A stretch of 64,000 nt of DNA from Amborella trichopoda (Eukaryota > Streptophyta > Magnoliopsida > Amborellales > Amborellaceae): contig NW_006499787.1 in NCBI RefSeq assembly GCF_000471905.2, positions 143,860 through 207,859 on the forward strand, in the 5' to 3' direction. A program made the translations under genes and the position numbers. The notes beneath the pieces were generated by a model. The model was not told the origin of the DNA. It did no database searches and saw nothing but the letters and a program-made list of their open reading frames with translations. This document shows positions 1 through 12,985 of this stretch, piece after piece; position 1 is the first letter of the stretch, and each line of letters starts with the position of its first letter.

Positions 1-1574
1 AAACTGCACCCTTTTGTTTTTGTTCACGTTCTTTCTTGTTTATTGGCATTAATGAATTGATAATATAGAATGTTAATTTTGGGAAATGGGCATCTTTTTT
101 ATTTTATAAATTTTTGAGTTTCAAAATTTTGATTGATATATCATATAATATGATGTATCAGGGACTTAAATGGCATTTGTTTTTGTATTTTGTTTTTTCA
201 AAGGGTTTCTAAGAATATGAGCGTCCTACCAAACCCCTCAAGCAACATCCGTCGGGCCTAAGACTCAACTTTAATGGACAGGGCACCTAAGAAATTGAAT
301 GTCTATCCTGCCGCCTCGGTGGCTTGGACCCATGGCAGCTTAGGCAGCCGAATCCTCATTTTTGAACATTGAGATTAAGTACATGCCAAAAGGTAAGCAT
401 TCAAAAACAGAGAGGGTAGAAATCTCTTGCAAGCATAGAAACACAAAGGGGAAAAGAAATACAAAGCGCCATGAGTAATATGGTGAATCATGTGGTCCTT
501 TCATTGGATAAGCCATCTAAAAGTTTTGAGAAAAAGTGGAAGTAATCAAAGAATGTGATGTTTGATGATTCCATTCTGGACTCAACGTGTAGACGGTCAG
601 AGTGTTTGTAGGGTTTGTAGGGAGAAAAGGGGTCAGAGGTTGGAAATTTTGGAGCATTGGTGCTTTAGAAGGATAATGGTAAGAAATGGCTTGAAACGAT
701 GTTGAGGAGTGGTACTAGGACCAAGGTCTCAAAGTGGGTGTGCTATCTGAAGCAGAAGGTTCCTAAAATTCATGTAGGATCATCTGCTGAGGTAGTTCCT
801 ATTCCTCATAAAGAAGTGCATTGGAAGGAAAAAAGTATGCATTTGGTACTTGGATAGGTTCATGGAATTGTAGGCTACAAAATCAAATCTCTCAGTGTTA
901 GCTGGGAAACCAGGTAAAAGAAATGACGAGAGGAAAATTTTCAATGATCTCTCTCAAAGGAAGAAAAAAAAAGAAAGAAAGAGAAATGATAATAGTAAAA
1001 ACTAGGGAGACACAAGCTTTTACTTGGTATTGGACCATTGGTAGTAAGAAGAAGTTGGTTATAATGGGGTTGGTTTGAAGAGTCAAAGGAAGGGAGTTGG
1101 GTTGGCTTTATCTTCCAATTTGTGATATCCAACAAAACTAGATTCTTTGTATCCTTGACTTTATGAACTTGAAATTTTATTATCATACCATTACATAGTT
1201 CCTAATTAGATAATATATTATTCCATGATCGTACTTTTCTAGTTTATGCTTCATTCCATGTGAGTTACAGCAGCACTCTCGAATCTTCTTAGGGAAATTT
1301 ATCAAATCAGATCTAAGACTTCAATTATTCAATATCTCACCCACGTGTCTTGATTTAATTATCATTCTTTTTATCAAATTTCAAATAACCCATCCAATGT
1401 CACATCATTATGGGTTTTGAAATTATCAAATCATACCTCTTGTGAGATGTTGAATTGTTGAAATTTTACATGTAATTTGATAATTTCCACCACCTTATCG
1501 TTGATTACAAGTGCCTTTGCATTTTATTGCTGTTATGGTAATAATTTCTTGGCCATTGTATTGTAAAATTCCAG
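1..1574. other. Unassigned DNA, no gene recognised
   Basis: Moderately AT-rich sequence with no long reading frame and no family I recognise. A GC-richer stretch at about 230-350 ends in a tail like tttttgaacattg and could be a small dispersed repeat, but I cannot name it. A 31-codon frame from an ATG at 383 is Lys/Arg-rich and too short to call. If the protease remnant at 1575 once had upstream exons here, I could not find them; in particular I see nothing like the finger or Cys-box segments of that family. Confidence 0.5.
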
Positions 1575-2604
1575 GATCTTCAACCGGGGTATAGCCTTTT
1601 CGGTATTATTGTCCATTCGGGCTACTCACAGGATACTGGGCAATTATTATGCATACATCAAGGTTGCGTCCAATTAGTCAAATTTTTTGTCAGATAAATT
1701 GTATTATTTGACTCCAAATTTGAGGTGACCATTATTAATGGCTAATAATTTTCTACTTGTCTATATTTGTTTGCAGGATGCAACTGGCCGCTAGTTTTGC
1801 TGTAACGATTCTCATGTTTCAGTTGCAACTACACAGGATGTTTTGTCCGAAAAGGTATATATATTGTTTTTCATTCGTACCAATCAGGGATCTAAGTCAA
1901 GGAAATCTGGCTTCGCATCAATTGGAGTGAAGCCTTCAGTTTGCAATGGGAATGGTACTTCAGTTAACCAAAAATTATGTAACCTGTAGAACCACCAGCT
2001 AACAGGCCATCAACTCCCAAAATTTATCAGAAGTATTCTTCTCCATGCCTAGAGACAGGTGAAGTCCTCCTCAAGCAACAGATAAAATTTGCCAATCTGA
2101 AGCCTGCTGCTTCTGAGTCCCAAAGATCCGATGCAAATGGGAAAGTTATTCAAGAGGTCTACAATAGAGCATCAATTGAGAAACATGTAAATTCCAAGGA
2201 ATCAACAGGTTCTGTAGCCAAAGAGAATTTGCCTTCTTCCATACATCTCAATGCTAATGGAAACATACCAGCTGATTCTTCCCCTGAAATAAAAAATACA
2301 TTTTTAGTGGCAGTGTTGATGATTAGAAGGCCAATGAATGTTTCAACAAATCAGACCATATCAATCATACTGATAAAGTTTCTGTAGGAGAGGAAAAAGG
2401 AGTGGTTTCTAAGAATTCACATTATGGGAATGGAAACTACCACTATGATAGATCAGTATCCAAAAGAAAGTCGCATGATAAGATCAGTGCAGATGTTGAC
2501 ACATCTATTGCTTCCAACTCATGCAGCTCATCCAAGCTTGATGCTGGGGGCGAAATTACAATTTATTCTTGCAGAAAGTTGGACCTTGCAGAATATAAGC
2601 AAAT
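1575..2604 (+). pseudogene. Ubiquitin carboxyl-terminal hydrolase (plant UBP/USP family), 3' part, pseudogene
   Basis: This is the end of a USP catalytic domain plus a Ser/Lys-rich C-terminal extension, an enzyme that removes ubiquitin from proteins. Exon A (1575-1662, after a ttccag acceptor) encodes a segment like SLFGIIVHSGYS, then YYAYIK, the box holding the catalytic His. An intron at 1663-1776 (GT...AG) follows. Exon B (from 1777) encodes CCNDSHVSVATTQDVLSEK then VYILFFIRTNQ, the box with the third catalytic residue. Exon B ends at 2604 before a GTAAGT donor. It is broken: the His codon of exon A carries an extra base near 1643, the usual Trp of GRW is a TAG at 1792-1794, and the tail runs through three frames with shifts near 1985 and 2325. 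The introns are kept, so it is a decayed gene or duplicate fragment, not a retrocopy. No N-terminal half was found. Confidence 0.85.
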
Positions 2605-3289
2605 GTAAGTAATTCTGAACTACATAGTAATGTTGGTATTTTTCTTTTACTTTATAGTAAGAGGAACAAAATATATCTATCAATATAAACACAATGATGA
2701 CAACTATTTAACTTGTTTGCATCTTGAATTTTGGGAGCTGCTGGACTAGTGAAACTTATTTAATAATGGAAATTATTTATCGTTCAAATAAATTAGAAAC
2801 TGAAAAGTAGTTTTCTAGTTGCAGTTGTGAAATGACCTTCAGAATTCAGAATGATTTATTTGATGTTTGCAACAGGATTGAATCCGATATATATACTCTA
2901 AAAAAATTTATATGTTCGTGGTTTATCTACGATTGAAACTTGATTGGGTTATCTTTTCCTTGTTTGCATGTTACTTCCCAAAGCATTAGCATCTTTTGAC
3001 ATTTTGTTTAAAACAATGATTGTGGAAACTACTGGCCCCTTGTGTTCTTTTAGGAGCTATGGATAATCGGATGCATATTGCTCAGAATTTGTTGCCCACA
3101 ATTTATTTTTATTCAATTCTTACTGCATGATTGTATGAAATATTGGTGTTAGAATAAAATTCAATGAATTCTCGCTACATGGATTTGCTCTATTAGTGTG
3201 TTTTTTTTTCTCAATGAAAAAGTTTATATAAGGTTGACACCTTAAAATGTAGAATTAAGGTGCACCTCTAAAATTGTTTAAAAAAGTTG
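2605..3289 (+). other. Probable intron/flank of the protease pseudogene
   Basis: AT-rich sequence following the GTAAGT donor at 2605. I see no convincing next exon; a possible acceptor (ttgcaacag, about 2866-2874) is followed only by a few unconvincing codons. The LINE tail begins at the poly-T at 3290. Confidence 0.4.
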
Positions 3290-4340
3290 TTTTTTTTTTT
3301 TTTTTTGGTTTAATAAGTTGACAATTGTATTGATTTAAAAAATGAGTACAACTAAGAGCATATAAAAAAATACGCCACCCCAAATTTGGGTTCCCTGTAC
3401 AAAAACCACGATGGGCCCAAAAAATGCTCTACATCCGATTCACAAGAGAACAAAAAAGTGGGGGACAAAATAAGCTTAAAAAATGTCTGCAGATCCCCTG
3501 GTAGAGTTAAGATTCACTCCTTCCCTAGCTGTTGCGCTTACTGTCGCATTGCCTTCTACGAAAACATGGCTCCAAGTAACCCTCACTGAGCTGGAAATTT
3601 GAGAGGTTTCATCAAAGATGTGATCAAGTCTCTAGGGGCATGGAGCTGCCTAGGAGGCCCAAGTAATTTTGTTACTGGACTGGCCTTCTACTATCAATTA
3701 AGTATTCCAGCTTGGGTTAATTCTTTGGAATCCTTCAAGCAATGTTCTGGCCTCTGCAATAGTGGAGTTCGTAACTCCATCAGGTCAGGAGAAGGAAAGG
3801 AGTGTAAAGCCCTCATAATTTCTAAAAATGACTCCAATCTTAGAGGGGCCCGGGTTGTCAAGAGGGCAACCATCAAAATTAAGTTTGATATACCCATCTT
3901 CCGATGGTCTCCATAGAGTGGAGTGAGAAATCCTCGAAGATCTCAGATAAATGAGATCATGCCAATTGTGATGTAGGTCTGCGAAAGAATTATTTTTGAA
4001 GAGTATGTGGTTTCTTGCCTAGAAAGAGACTAAGGTAAGGTATTTGTATATCAAAGAAGGGATGTAAGCTACTTCCCCCCTAAAGATTATGGTGTTCGTT
4101 TCTAGCCAGATAGTCCTTAGAATTGTAGCAATGGAGGCTCTCCACAAGAAGTATCCAGAATTACTCCAAGGAGTATGCAGGTAGGTGGAAAAGAGCTTAG
4201 GATTGGATTGGGGAGTGACCGAGTGCCACTTGAAGAGGTTGAGCACATCGGTCCAAAGGGCTGAGGCTACTTCATAAATGAGGAGATGGGAATTTGCCTC
4301 TCAGCTAAAGAGAGACACATAACGCATCTGTTTGGAAGAG
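3290..4340 (-). mobile_element. L1-like LINE, 3' end, 5'-truncated remnant
   Basis: Read on the minus strand the unit ends in a run of 17 A (poly-T at 3290-3306), as expected of a target-primed LINE 3' end. About 700 bases inside it a minus-strand frame (4019-4246) reads WRASIATILRTIWLETNTII then F, which matches the end of the reverse-transcriptase zinc-binding region of plant L1 elements (typical pattern: W..ai..ilW.iWlErN..iF). After this the frame decays. No endonuclease or reverse-transcriptase core is present, so the copy is 5'-truncated. It lies between the protease pseudogene and the satellite array; I did not find a convincing target-site duplication. Confidence 0.7.
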
Positions 4341-7300
4341 ATAGGTCTATTCTCTGTAGTTTAGGGTCATGCAGTATGGACCGAGCCTAAACAGTATAAG
4401 GTGATGCAAGGGTCATGCAGTATAAATCGAGGCTGAGTAGTTTTGGATTAGGCAGTATGGATCGAGGTTGAGCTGTTTAGGGTCTCGCAATATGGACCTA
4501 GGCTGAGCAGTTTAGGGTCAAACAGTATGGACCGAGGCTGAGAACTTTAGGGTCATGCAGTATGGACCGAGGTAGAGAAGTTTTGGGTCATGCAGCATGG
4601 ACTGAGATTGAGCAGTTTACAATCATGCAATATGGACTGAGGCTAAGGACTTTAGGGTCATGCAATATCAATCGTGGCTGAGCAGTTTTGGATCATGCAG
4701 TAGAGGGTCATGCAGTATGGACCGAGGATGTAAAGTTTATGTTCATGCTATATTATACAAGGCTCTGCAGTTTAGGGTCATGCAGTACGGACCGAGCTTA
4801 AACAGTCTAAGGTGATGTAAGATGGACTGAGGCTGAGCAGTTTATGATCATGTAGTAAGGACCAAGGTTGAGAAGTTTAAGTAGTATGGACCGAGGCTTA
4901 GTAGTTTAATGTCATGCAGTATGGACCGAGGCTTAACAGTTTAGGGTCATGCAGTATGGACCGATGTTGAACAGCATAGGATCTTACAATATGGACCGAG
5001 GCCGAGCAGTTCATGGCCATGTAGTTTGGACCGAGGCATAGCAATTTAGGGTTTTCTTCATTTTGGACCTAGGCAGAGCAGTATAGGATCATGCAATATA
5101 AATCGAGGTTGTGCAGTTTAGGGTCATGCTGTAAGGACCGAGGCTGAGCTGTTTAAGGTCTCGCAATGTGGACCGAGGCTGAATAGTTTAGGGTTAGGCA
5201 GTATGGACTGAGGCTGAGCCTGAGCAAGTTTAAGTCATACTGTGTGGACCGAGGCTAAGCAGTTTAGGGTCATGAAGTATGGACCGAGGCCGAGCAGTTT
5301 AGGATCATGGCGTATAAATCAAGGCTGAGTAGTTTAAGGTCTTACAGTATGGAGCGAGGCTGAGTAGTTTAGAGTTATGCAGTATGGATCAAGGCTAAGG
5401 AGTTTAGGGTCATGCGGTATGGATCGAGGCTGACCACTTTACGGTCATGCCGTATGGAATGTGGCTGAGCTGTTTTGGGTCATGCAGTATTAGGTCATGC
5501 AGTACGAACCGAGGATGAAAAGTTTACAATCATGCTGTATGGTACGAGGCTGAGCAGTTTAGGGTCATGCAGTATGGATCGAGCCTAAACAGTTTAGGGT
5601 CATGAAAAATGGACTGAGGATGAGAAGTTGAGGGTCATGAGGTATGAATCGAGGCTGAGCAGTTTAGGGTCATGCAGTAAGTACCGAGGCTGAGAAGTTT
5701 AGGGTCATGGAGTATGGACTGAGGCTGAGTAGTATAGGGTCATGCAGTATGGACAAAGGAAGAGTTGTTTGGGGTGATCCAGTATGGACCAACATTGAGT
5801 AGTTTAGGGTCATGCAATATGGACCGAGGATGAGCCGTTTAGGGTCTCGCATTGGGGCCTTAAGCTGAGCAGTTTAGGGCCATGCAGTATGGATTGAGGC
5901 TGGGCAGTTTAGGGCATACTGTATGGACTGAGGCTGAGCAATTTAGGGTTATGCAGTATGGAAAGAGGCTAAGGAGTTTGGGGTGATGCAGTATGGATAG
6001 AGGCTGAGCAGATTAGGGCCATGCAGTACTGACCAAAGTGAGAAGTTTAGGGTCTTGTAGTAAGGACTGAGCCTGTGTAGTTTAGGGTCATGTAGTATGG
6101 ACAGAGACTAAGCAGTTTCGGGTCATTCAGTATGGATTGAGGTCAAGTAGTTTAGGGTCGTGCTGTCTAGACTAAGGCTTTGTAGTTTAAGGTCATGCAG
6201 CGTGGTTCGAGGCTGAGATTTTTAGTCTCATGCAATATTGACCAAGGCTGAGCAATTTAGTGTCATGCAGTAAGGATCGATGCTAAATAGTTTAGGATCA
6301 TGCACTATGGACCGAGGATGAGTAGTTTAGGGTCATGCTGTATGGCCCGAGGCTGTGCCGTTTAGGGTCATGCAGTATGGACCTTGACTGAGCAGTTTAG
6401 AGTCTTGCAATTTTGACCAAGGTGGAACAGTTGAGGGTCATCCAGTATGGACTATGACTGAGCAGTTTAGGGTCATGCAGTTTGGTCCGAGGTTGAGCAG
6501 TTTACGTTCATGACCTAGGGACCGAGGGTGAGCAGTTTAGGGCCATGCAGTATGGATCGAGGCTGAGCAGTTTAGGGTCATGCAGTATGGACAAGTCTGA
6601 GAACTTTGGGATCATGCAAGATGTTCTGAGGTAGAGTAGTTTAGGGCCATGCAGTATCGACTGAGCCTGAGCAGTTTAGAGTCATGCAGTATGGTCCGAG
6701 TCTGAGCACTTTAGGGTCATGCGGTATAGACCGTGGCTAAGCGGCTTAGGGTCATGCATTATGGCCTAAGAATGAGCCGTTTAGGGTCATACAGTATGGA
6801 CCGAGGCTTTGCAGTTTAGGGTCCTACAGTATGGACTGAGGCAGAACAGTTAAGGGTCATGCAGTTTTGACCGAGGCTGAACAGTTTAGGGTCATTCAAT
6901 ATGTGTTAAGGCTGAGCAGTTAAGGTTCATCCAGTTTGGTCCGAGACTGAGCAGTTTAGGGGCATGCGGTATGGACGATGCGAAGCTGTTTAGGGTCATG
7001 CAGTATCGACCGAGGTTGAGAACTTTCTGGTCATGCAGTATGGACCAAGGCAACGTAGTTTAGAGTCATGCAGTATGGACTGAGCTTGAGTAGTTTTAGC
7101 ATCATGCAATACAGGCCGAGATTGAGCAGTTTAAGGTCATGCAGCATGGATCGAAGCTGAATAATTTAGGGTCATGCAGTATGAACCGAGGCTGAGCAGT
7201 TTTGGGTCTTGCAGTATGGACCAAGCCTGAGAAGTTTAGGGTAATGCAGTATGGACCTAGGCTGAGGGTCATGTAGTATGAAACGAAGCTGCGCTGTTCA

Positions 7301-10300
7301 TGGCCATGTAGTGTGCACTGAGGCTTAGCAGTTTAGGGTCATGCATTATGGACCGAGGATGAGAAGTTTAGGGTCTTGCAGTATAAATCGACGCTCAACA
7401 GTTTAAGGCCATAAAGTCTGGATTGAGACTGAACAGTTTTAGGTCATGCAGTATGGACTGAGATAGGGAAGTTTAGGGTCATGCAGTATGGATCGAGCCC
7501 GTGAAGTTTAGGGTCATGTAGTATGGATTGAGCCTGAGCAGCTTGGGTTCATGCACTTTTAATTGAGCTTGAGAATTTTAGGGTCTTGCAATATGGATGG
7601 AGGCTGCGCAATCTAGGGTCGGGATGTATGGACCTGGGTGAGTAGTTTAGGGTCATACAGTATGGATCAAGGATGAGTTGTTTAAGGTCATGCAGTATAG
7701 AACGACGTTGAGCTGATCATGGCCATGTAATGTGGACCGAGGCTTAGCAGTTTAGGGTCATGCATTGTGGACCGAAGATGATGAGTTTAGGGTCACACAG
7801 TATAAATCGATGCTGAGCAGTTTACGGTCATGCAGTATGGATAGAGGCTGAACAGTTTAAGGTCATGCAGTATGGACCGAGGTAGAGGAGTTTAGGGTCA
7901 TGCAGTATGGATCGAGACGAAGCAGTTTTGGGTCATGCAGTATGGATCGAGGCTGACCAGTTTAGGGTCATGCAGTTTTATCCGTGGCAGAGCAATATAC
8001 GGTGCCGTATAGATCGACTGAGAATTTGGGGTAATGCAGTATGGATCGAAGCTGAGCTATTTAGGGTCACACAGTATGGACCGAGGCTGAACACTTTATG
8101 GTCATGCAATATGGATCGAGGATGAGAAGTATAAGGTCATGCTGTATGGACCGATGATGAGAGGTTTACGATCATGCCGTGTGGTACGAGGTTGAGCAGT
8201 TTAAGGTCGTGCAGTCGGGACAGGGGCTAAACAGTTTAGGGTCATGCAATATGGACTGAGGTTGAGCAGTTTAGGGTCATATAGTATGGACTGAGCTTGA
8301 GCTGTTTAGGTCTGCAGTATGGATCGAGGCTAATCAGTGTAGGGTCCTGCAGTTTTGTCCTAGATAAAGTAGTTTATGGTAGTGCCGTATGGACCGAGGC
8401 TGAGCAGTTTAGGGTCATGCAGTATGGACTGAGGCTGAGCTCTTTATGGTCATGCAATATGGATGGAGACTGAGCACTTTAAGGTCATGCAATATGGACG
8501 GAGGCTGAGCAGTTTAAGGTCATGCAGTATGGAACGAGGATGAGCAAATTACAGTCATGCCATATGGTATGGGGCTGAGGAGTTTAAGGGTCTTGTAGTA
8601 TGGGTAGCCTAAGCTGTTTAGGGTCATGCATGATGGATAGAGGCTGAGGAGTTTAGGGTCACGCTGTCAAGTCCGAGACAGGGCAGTCTAAAGTCATGCA
8701 GTGCAGACCGAGGCTAAGCAGATTAGGGTCTTGCAGTATGGAACGAGGCTGGGCACTTCATGGCCATGTAGTTGGGAACAAGGCTTAACAGTTTAGGGTC
8801 ATGCATTATGGACCTAGGCTGTGCAGTTTAGGGGCATACAGTATGGATCGAGGCTGAGCAGTTTAGGTTCATGCAGTGCTGTTCGAGGCTGAGATGTTTA
8901 GGCCTATGCAATATGGACCGAGGCTGAGCAGTTTAGTGTCATGCAGTATGGACCGAGGCTAAGTAGTATAAGGTCATGCCCTATGGACCGCGGATGAGCA
9001 GTTTAGGGTAATGTTGTACGGACCGAGGCTGTGCCCTTTAGGGTCATGCAGTATGGATCGAGGCTGAGCAGTTTAGGGTCCCGCAGTTTTTATCGAGGCT
9101 GAACCGTTTAGCAAAATGCAGTATGGACCGTGGTTGAGCAGTTTAGGGTCATGCAGTTTGGTCCGAGGCTGAGCAGTTTACGTTCATGCCATATGGACTG
9201 AGGGTGAGTAGTTTAGGGTCATGCAGTATGGATCGAGGCTAAGCTGTTTAGGGTCATGCAGTACGGACCGAGTCTGAGAACTTTAGGGTCATGCAATATA
9301 GATCGAACCTGAGCACTTTAGGGTCATGCCGTATGGACCGTGACTAAGCGGTTTAGGGTCATGCAGTATAGGGTGATGCATTATTGACCAAGGAAGAGAA
9401 GTTTACGGTCATACTGTATGGTAAGAGGTTGAGAAGTTTAGGGTCATGCAGTATGGACCGAGCCTAAACAGTTTAGGGTCAAGCTAGATGGTCTGAGGCT
9501 GAGCAATTAAGGATCTTGCAATAAGGACCGAGGCTGAGAAGTTTAGGGTCATGCTGTATGGATCAAGGCTGAGCAGTTTAGTGTCATGCAGTAAGGCCCT
9601 AGGCAGAGACTTTTAGGGTAATGCAGTGTGGACCGAGGCTGAGTAGTTTAGGGTCATGCAGTATCGACCCAAGCGTAGTAGTTCAGAGTCATGCAGTATG
9701 GACCGATGAACAGTTTAGGGTATTGTAGTATGGGTTGAGGCTGAGCGGTTCTCGACCATGTAGTTTAGACTGAGGCTTAGCAACTAACGGTCATGCATTA
9801 CAGAGCAAGGCTAAGAAGTTTAGGATCATGCAGTATACAACGAGGCTGAGTAGTTTAGGGTCACGCTTAGTGGACCGAGGCTGAGCAATTTACGGGCTTA
9901 CAGGATGGACCTAGGGAAAGTAGTTTAGGGTCATACAGTATGGATCAAGGCTGAGCAATTTAGGGTCATGCAGTTTGGAATGAGGCTAAGCTGTTCATGG
10001 CCACGTAATGTTGACCGAGGCTTCACGGTCATGCATTATGGACCAAGGATGAGCAGTTTTGGGTCAGGCAGTATAAATCAACATTGAGCAGTTTAAGGTC
10101 ATGCAGTCTAGATTGAGGCTGAACAGTTTAGGTCATACAGTATGGACCGAGGTAGAGCAGTTTACGGTCATGCAGTATGGATTGAGGGTGACAGATTTAG
10201 GGTAATGCAGTTTTGTTTGAGGTGGAGCAGTTTACAGTCATGCCATATAGACTGATACTTAGCAGTTTAGGGTCATGCAGTATGGACCGAGGCTGAGCTA

Positions 10301-12985
10301 TTTAAGGTCACGCAGTATGGACCGAGACTGAGAACTTTATGATCCTGCAATATGGATCAAGGCTAAGCAGTTTAGGGTCATGCGGTATGGACCGAGGATG
10401 AGTAGTTTACGGTGATGCCGTATGGTACGAGGCTGTGCACTTGAGAGTCCTGCAATATAAATCGAGGTTGAGCAGTTTAAGGTCATGATGTCTGGACCGA
10501 GGTTGAATAGTTTAGGGTCATGCAGTATGGACCAAGGTTGAGCAGTTTAGGGTCACGTAGTAGGGATAGAGCCTGAGCTATTAAAGGTCATGCAGTATGG
10601 ATTGAGGCTAACAAGTTTAGGTTCATGCAATAGTTTATGGTCATGCCGTATGGACGGAGCCTAAGCAGTTTAGGGTCATGCAGTACGGACTGAGGCTAAG
10701 CTCTTTATGATCATGCAGTATGGATCGAGGCTGAGCACTATAGGGTCAAGCAGTATGGACCGAGGCTGAGCAGTTTAGGGTCACGAAGTATGGACCGAGG
10801 ATGAACAATTTACCGTCATGGCATATGGTACGAGGCTGAGGAGTTTAAGGGACTTGTAGTATGGACCGAGCGAAAGTTGTTTAGGGTCATGCATGATGGA
10901 CCGAGGTTGAGCAGTGTAGGATCATGAAGTAGGGATCGAGGTTGAGCAGTTTAGGTTCGTGAGGTATGGGACGAGGCTAAGTCGTTTATGGTCATGAAGA
11001 AAGAACCAAGGCTGAGACGTTACCGAGGCTGAGAAGTTTTGGGTCTAGCATTACGGACCAACCCTGAGTAGTTTAGGGTCATGCGGTATGGACCGAGGCT
11101 GGGGGTCTTTCCATATGGAATGAGGCTGAGAAGTTTAGGATCATGTTGTCAAGACCGAGACTGGGAAATTTAAAGTCATGCAGTGCCAACTGAGGCTGAG
11201 TAGTTTAGGGTTTTGTAGTATGGACCGAGGCTGAGTAGTTCATGGCCATTTAGTTTGGACCGAGGCTCAGCAGTTTAGGGTCATGCCCTATGGACCAAGG
11301 ATGACCAGTTTAGGGTCTTGTAGTATGAACAGAGGTTGTGCAGTTTAGGGGCATGCAGTATGGACTGAGGCTACGAAGTTTAGGGCTATGAAGTCTCTAC
11401 CGAGGCTGGACTGCTAAGGGTCATGCCGTATCGATTGAGGTTGAGCCATTTAGGGTGATGCAGTACGGACCGAGCCTGAGCAAAATAGGGCCATGCAGTA
11501 TGGATCCAGGCTAACAAGTTTAAGGTCATGCGGTTTTGTTTGAGCCTGAGTAGTTTACAGTCATGCCGTATGGACCAAGGCTGTGAAGTTTAGAGCATGT
11601 AGTATGGAACGTGGCAGAGCTGTTTAAGGTCATACAGTATTGACTGAGGCTGAGAACTTTAGGGTCTTGTAATAAAAACAGAGGCAGAGTCGTTTAGGGT
11701 CATGCAGTATAAATCGAGGCTGAGCAGATTAGGGTCATGCACTATGGACCGAGGCTGAGTAGTTTAAGGTCATGTAGTGAGGAGCAAGGCTCAGCAGTAT
11801 AAGATTAAGCAGTATGGACCGAGGGTAAGTAGCTCAGGGTCATGTAGTATGGACCGAGGTGGAGCGGTTTACTGTCTTGTAGAATGGACCGAGGCTGAGC
11901 AGTTTAAGGTCATGCAGTATGGACCGAGCTGTTTATGATCATGTAGTATGGCCCGAGGCTTAACACTTTAGAGTAATGCAGTATAGACAAAGGCTGAGTA
12001 GCTTACCGTCATCTAGTATGGATAGAGGCTGAGCAGTTTAGGGTCATGCAGTACGGACGAAGGCTAAGCAGTTTAGGGTGGTGTAGTAAGGACTGAGCCT
12101 GAGTAGTTTAGGAACATGCACTATGGACCGAGGCTGAACAGTATCGGGTCATGCAGTATGGACCGAGGCGAAGCAGTTTAGGGTCATGCTGTCTGGACCA
12201 AGGCTTTACAGTTTAGGGTCATGCAGTGTGGTTTGAGGCTGAGATGTTTAACCTCATGCAATATGAACCGAGGCTGAGCCGTTTAACCTCATGCAATAAG
12301 GATCGAGGCCGAGCACTTTAGAGTCATGCAATATGGATAGAGGCGTAGTAGTTTAGGGTCATGCAGTTTGGACCGAGACTGAGTTGTTTACGGTCATGTA
12401 GAGTGGAACGAGGCCAAACAGTATTGGGTCAAGCAGTATGGATATAGGCAGAGAAGTTTAGGGTCATGCCGAATGGACCGAGGTGGGGCAGTTTAGGGTC
12501 ATGCAGTATGGACCGAGGCTGAGCCGTTTAGGGTCATGAAGTATGGACCGAGGCTGGGCAGCTTTGGGTCATGCGGTGTCAACTGAGACTGAGCAATTGA
12601 TTGTCATGCAGTGCGGGCCGAGGCTTTGCAGTTTAGGGTCATGCAGAACGGACGACGGCTGCGTAGTTTAGGGTCATGCAGTCTAGACCGAGGCTAAATA
12701 GTTTAGGGTCATGCAGTATGGATTTAGGTTGAGCAGTTCATGGTCAAGCACTATGGGCTGAGCCTGAGTAGTTTAGGGTCATGTGGTATGGACCGAGGAT
12801 GACCGGTTAGTGTCATGCAATTTTGTCTGAGGCTGAGCTCTTTACGGTCAGGCCATAATGAAAGAAGCTGAGCAGTTTAGGGTCATGCAGTATGGACCGA
12901 GGATGAGCGGTTTAGGGTCATGCAAGATGAACCGAGGCTGAGCACTTTAGGGTCATATCGTATGGGTAGAGGCTGAGTAGTTTAG

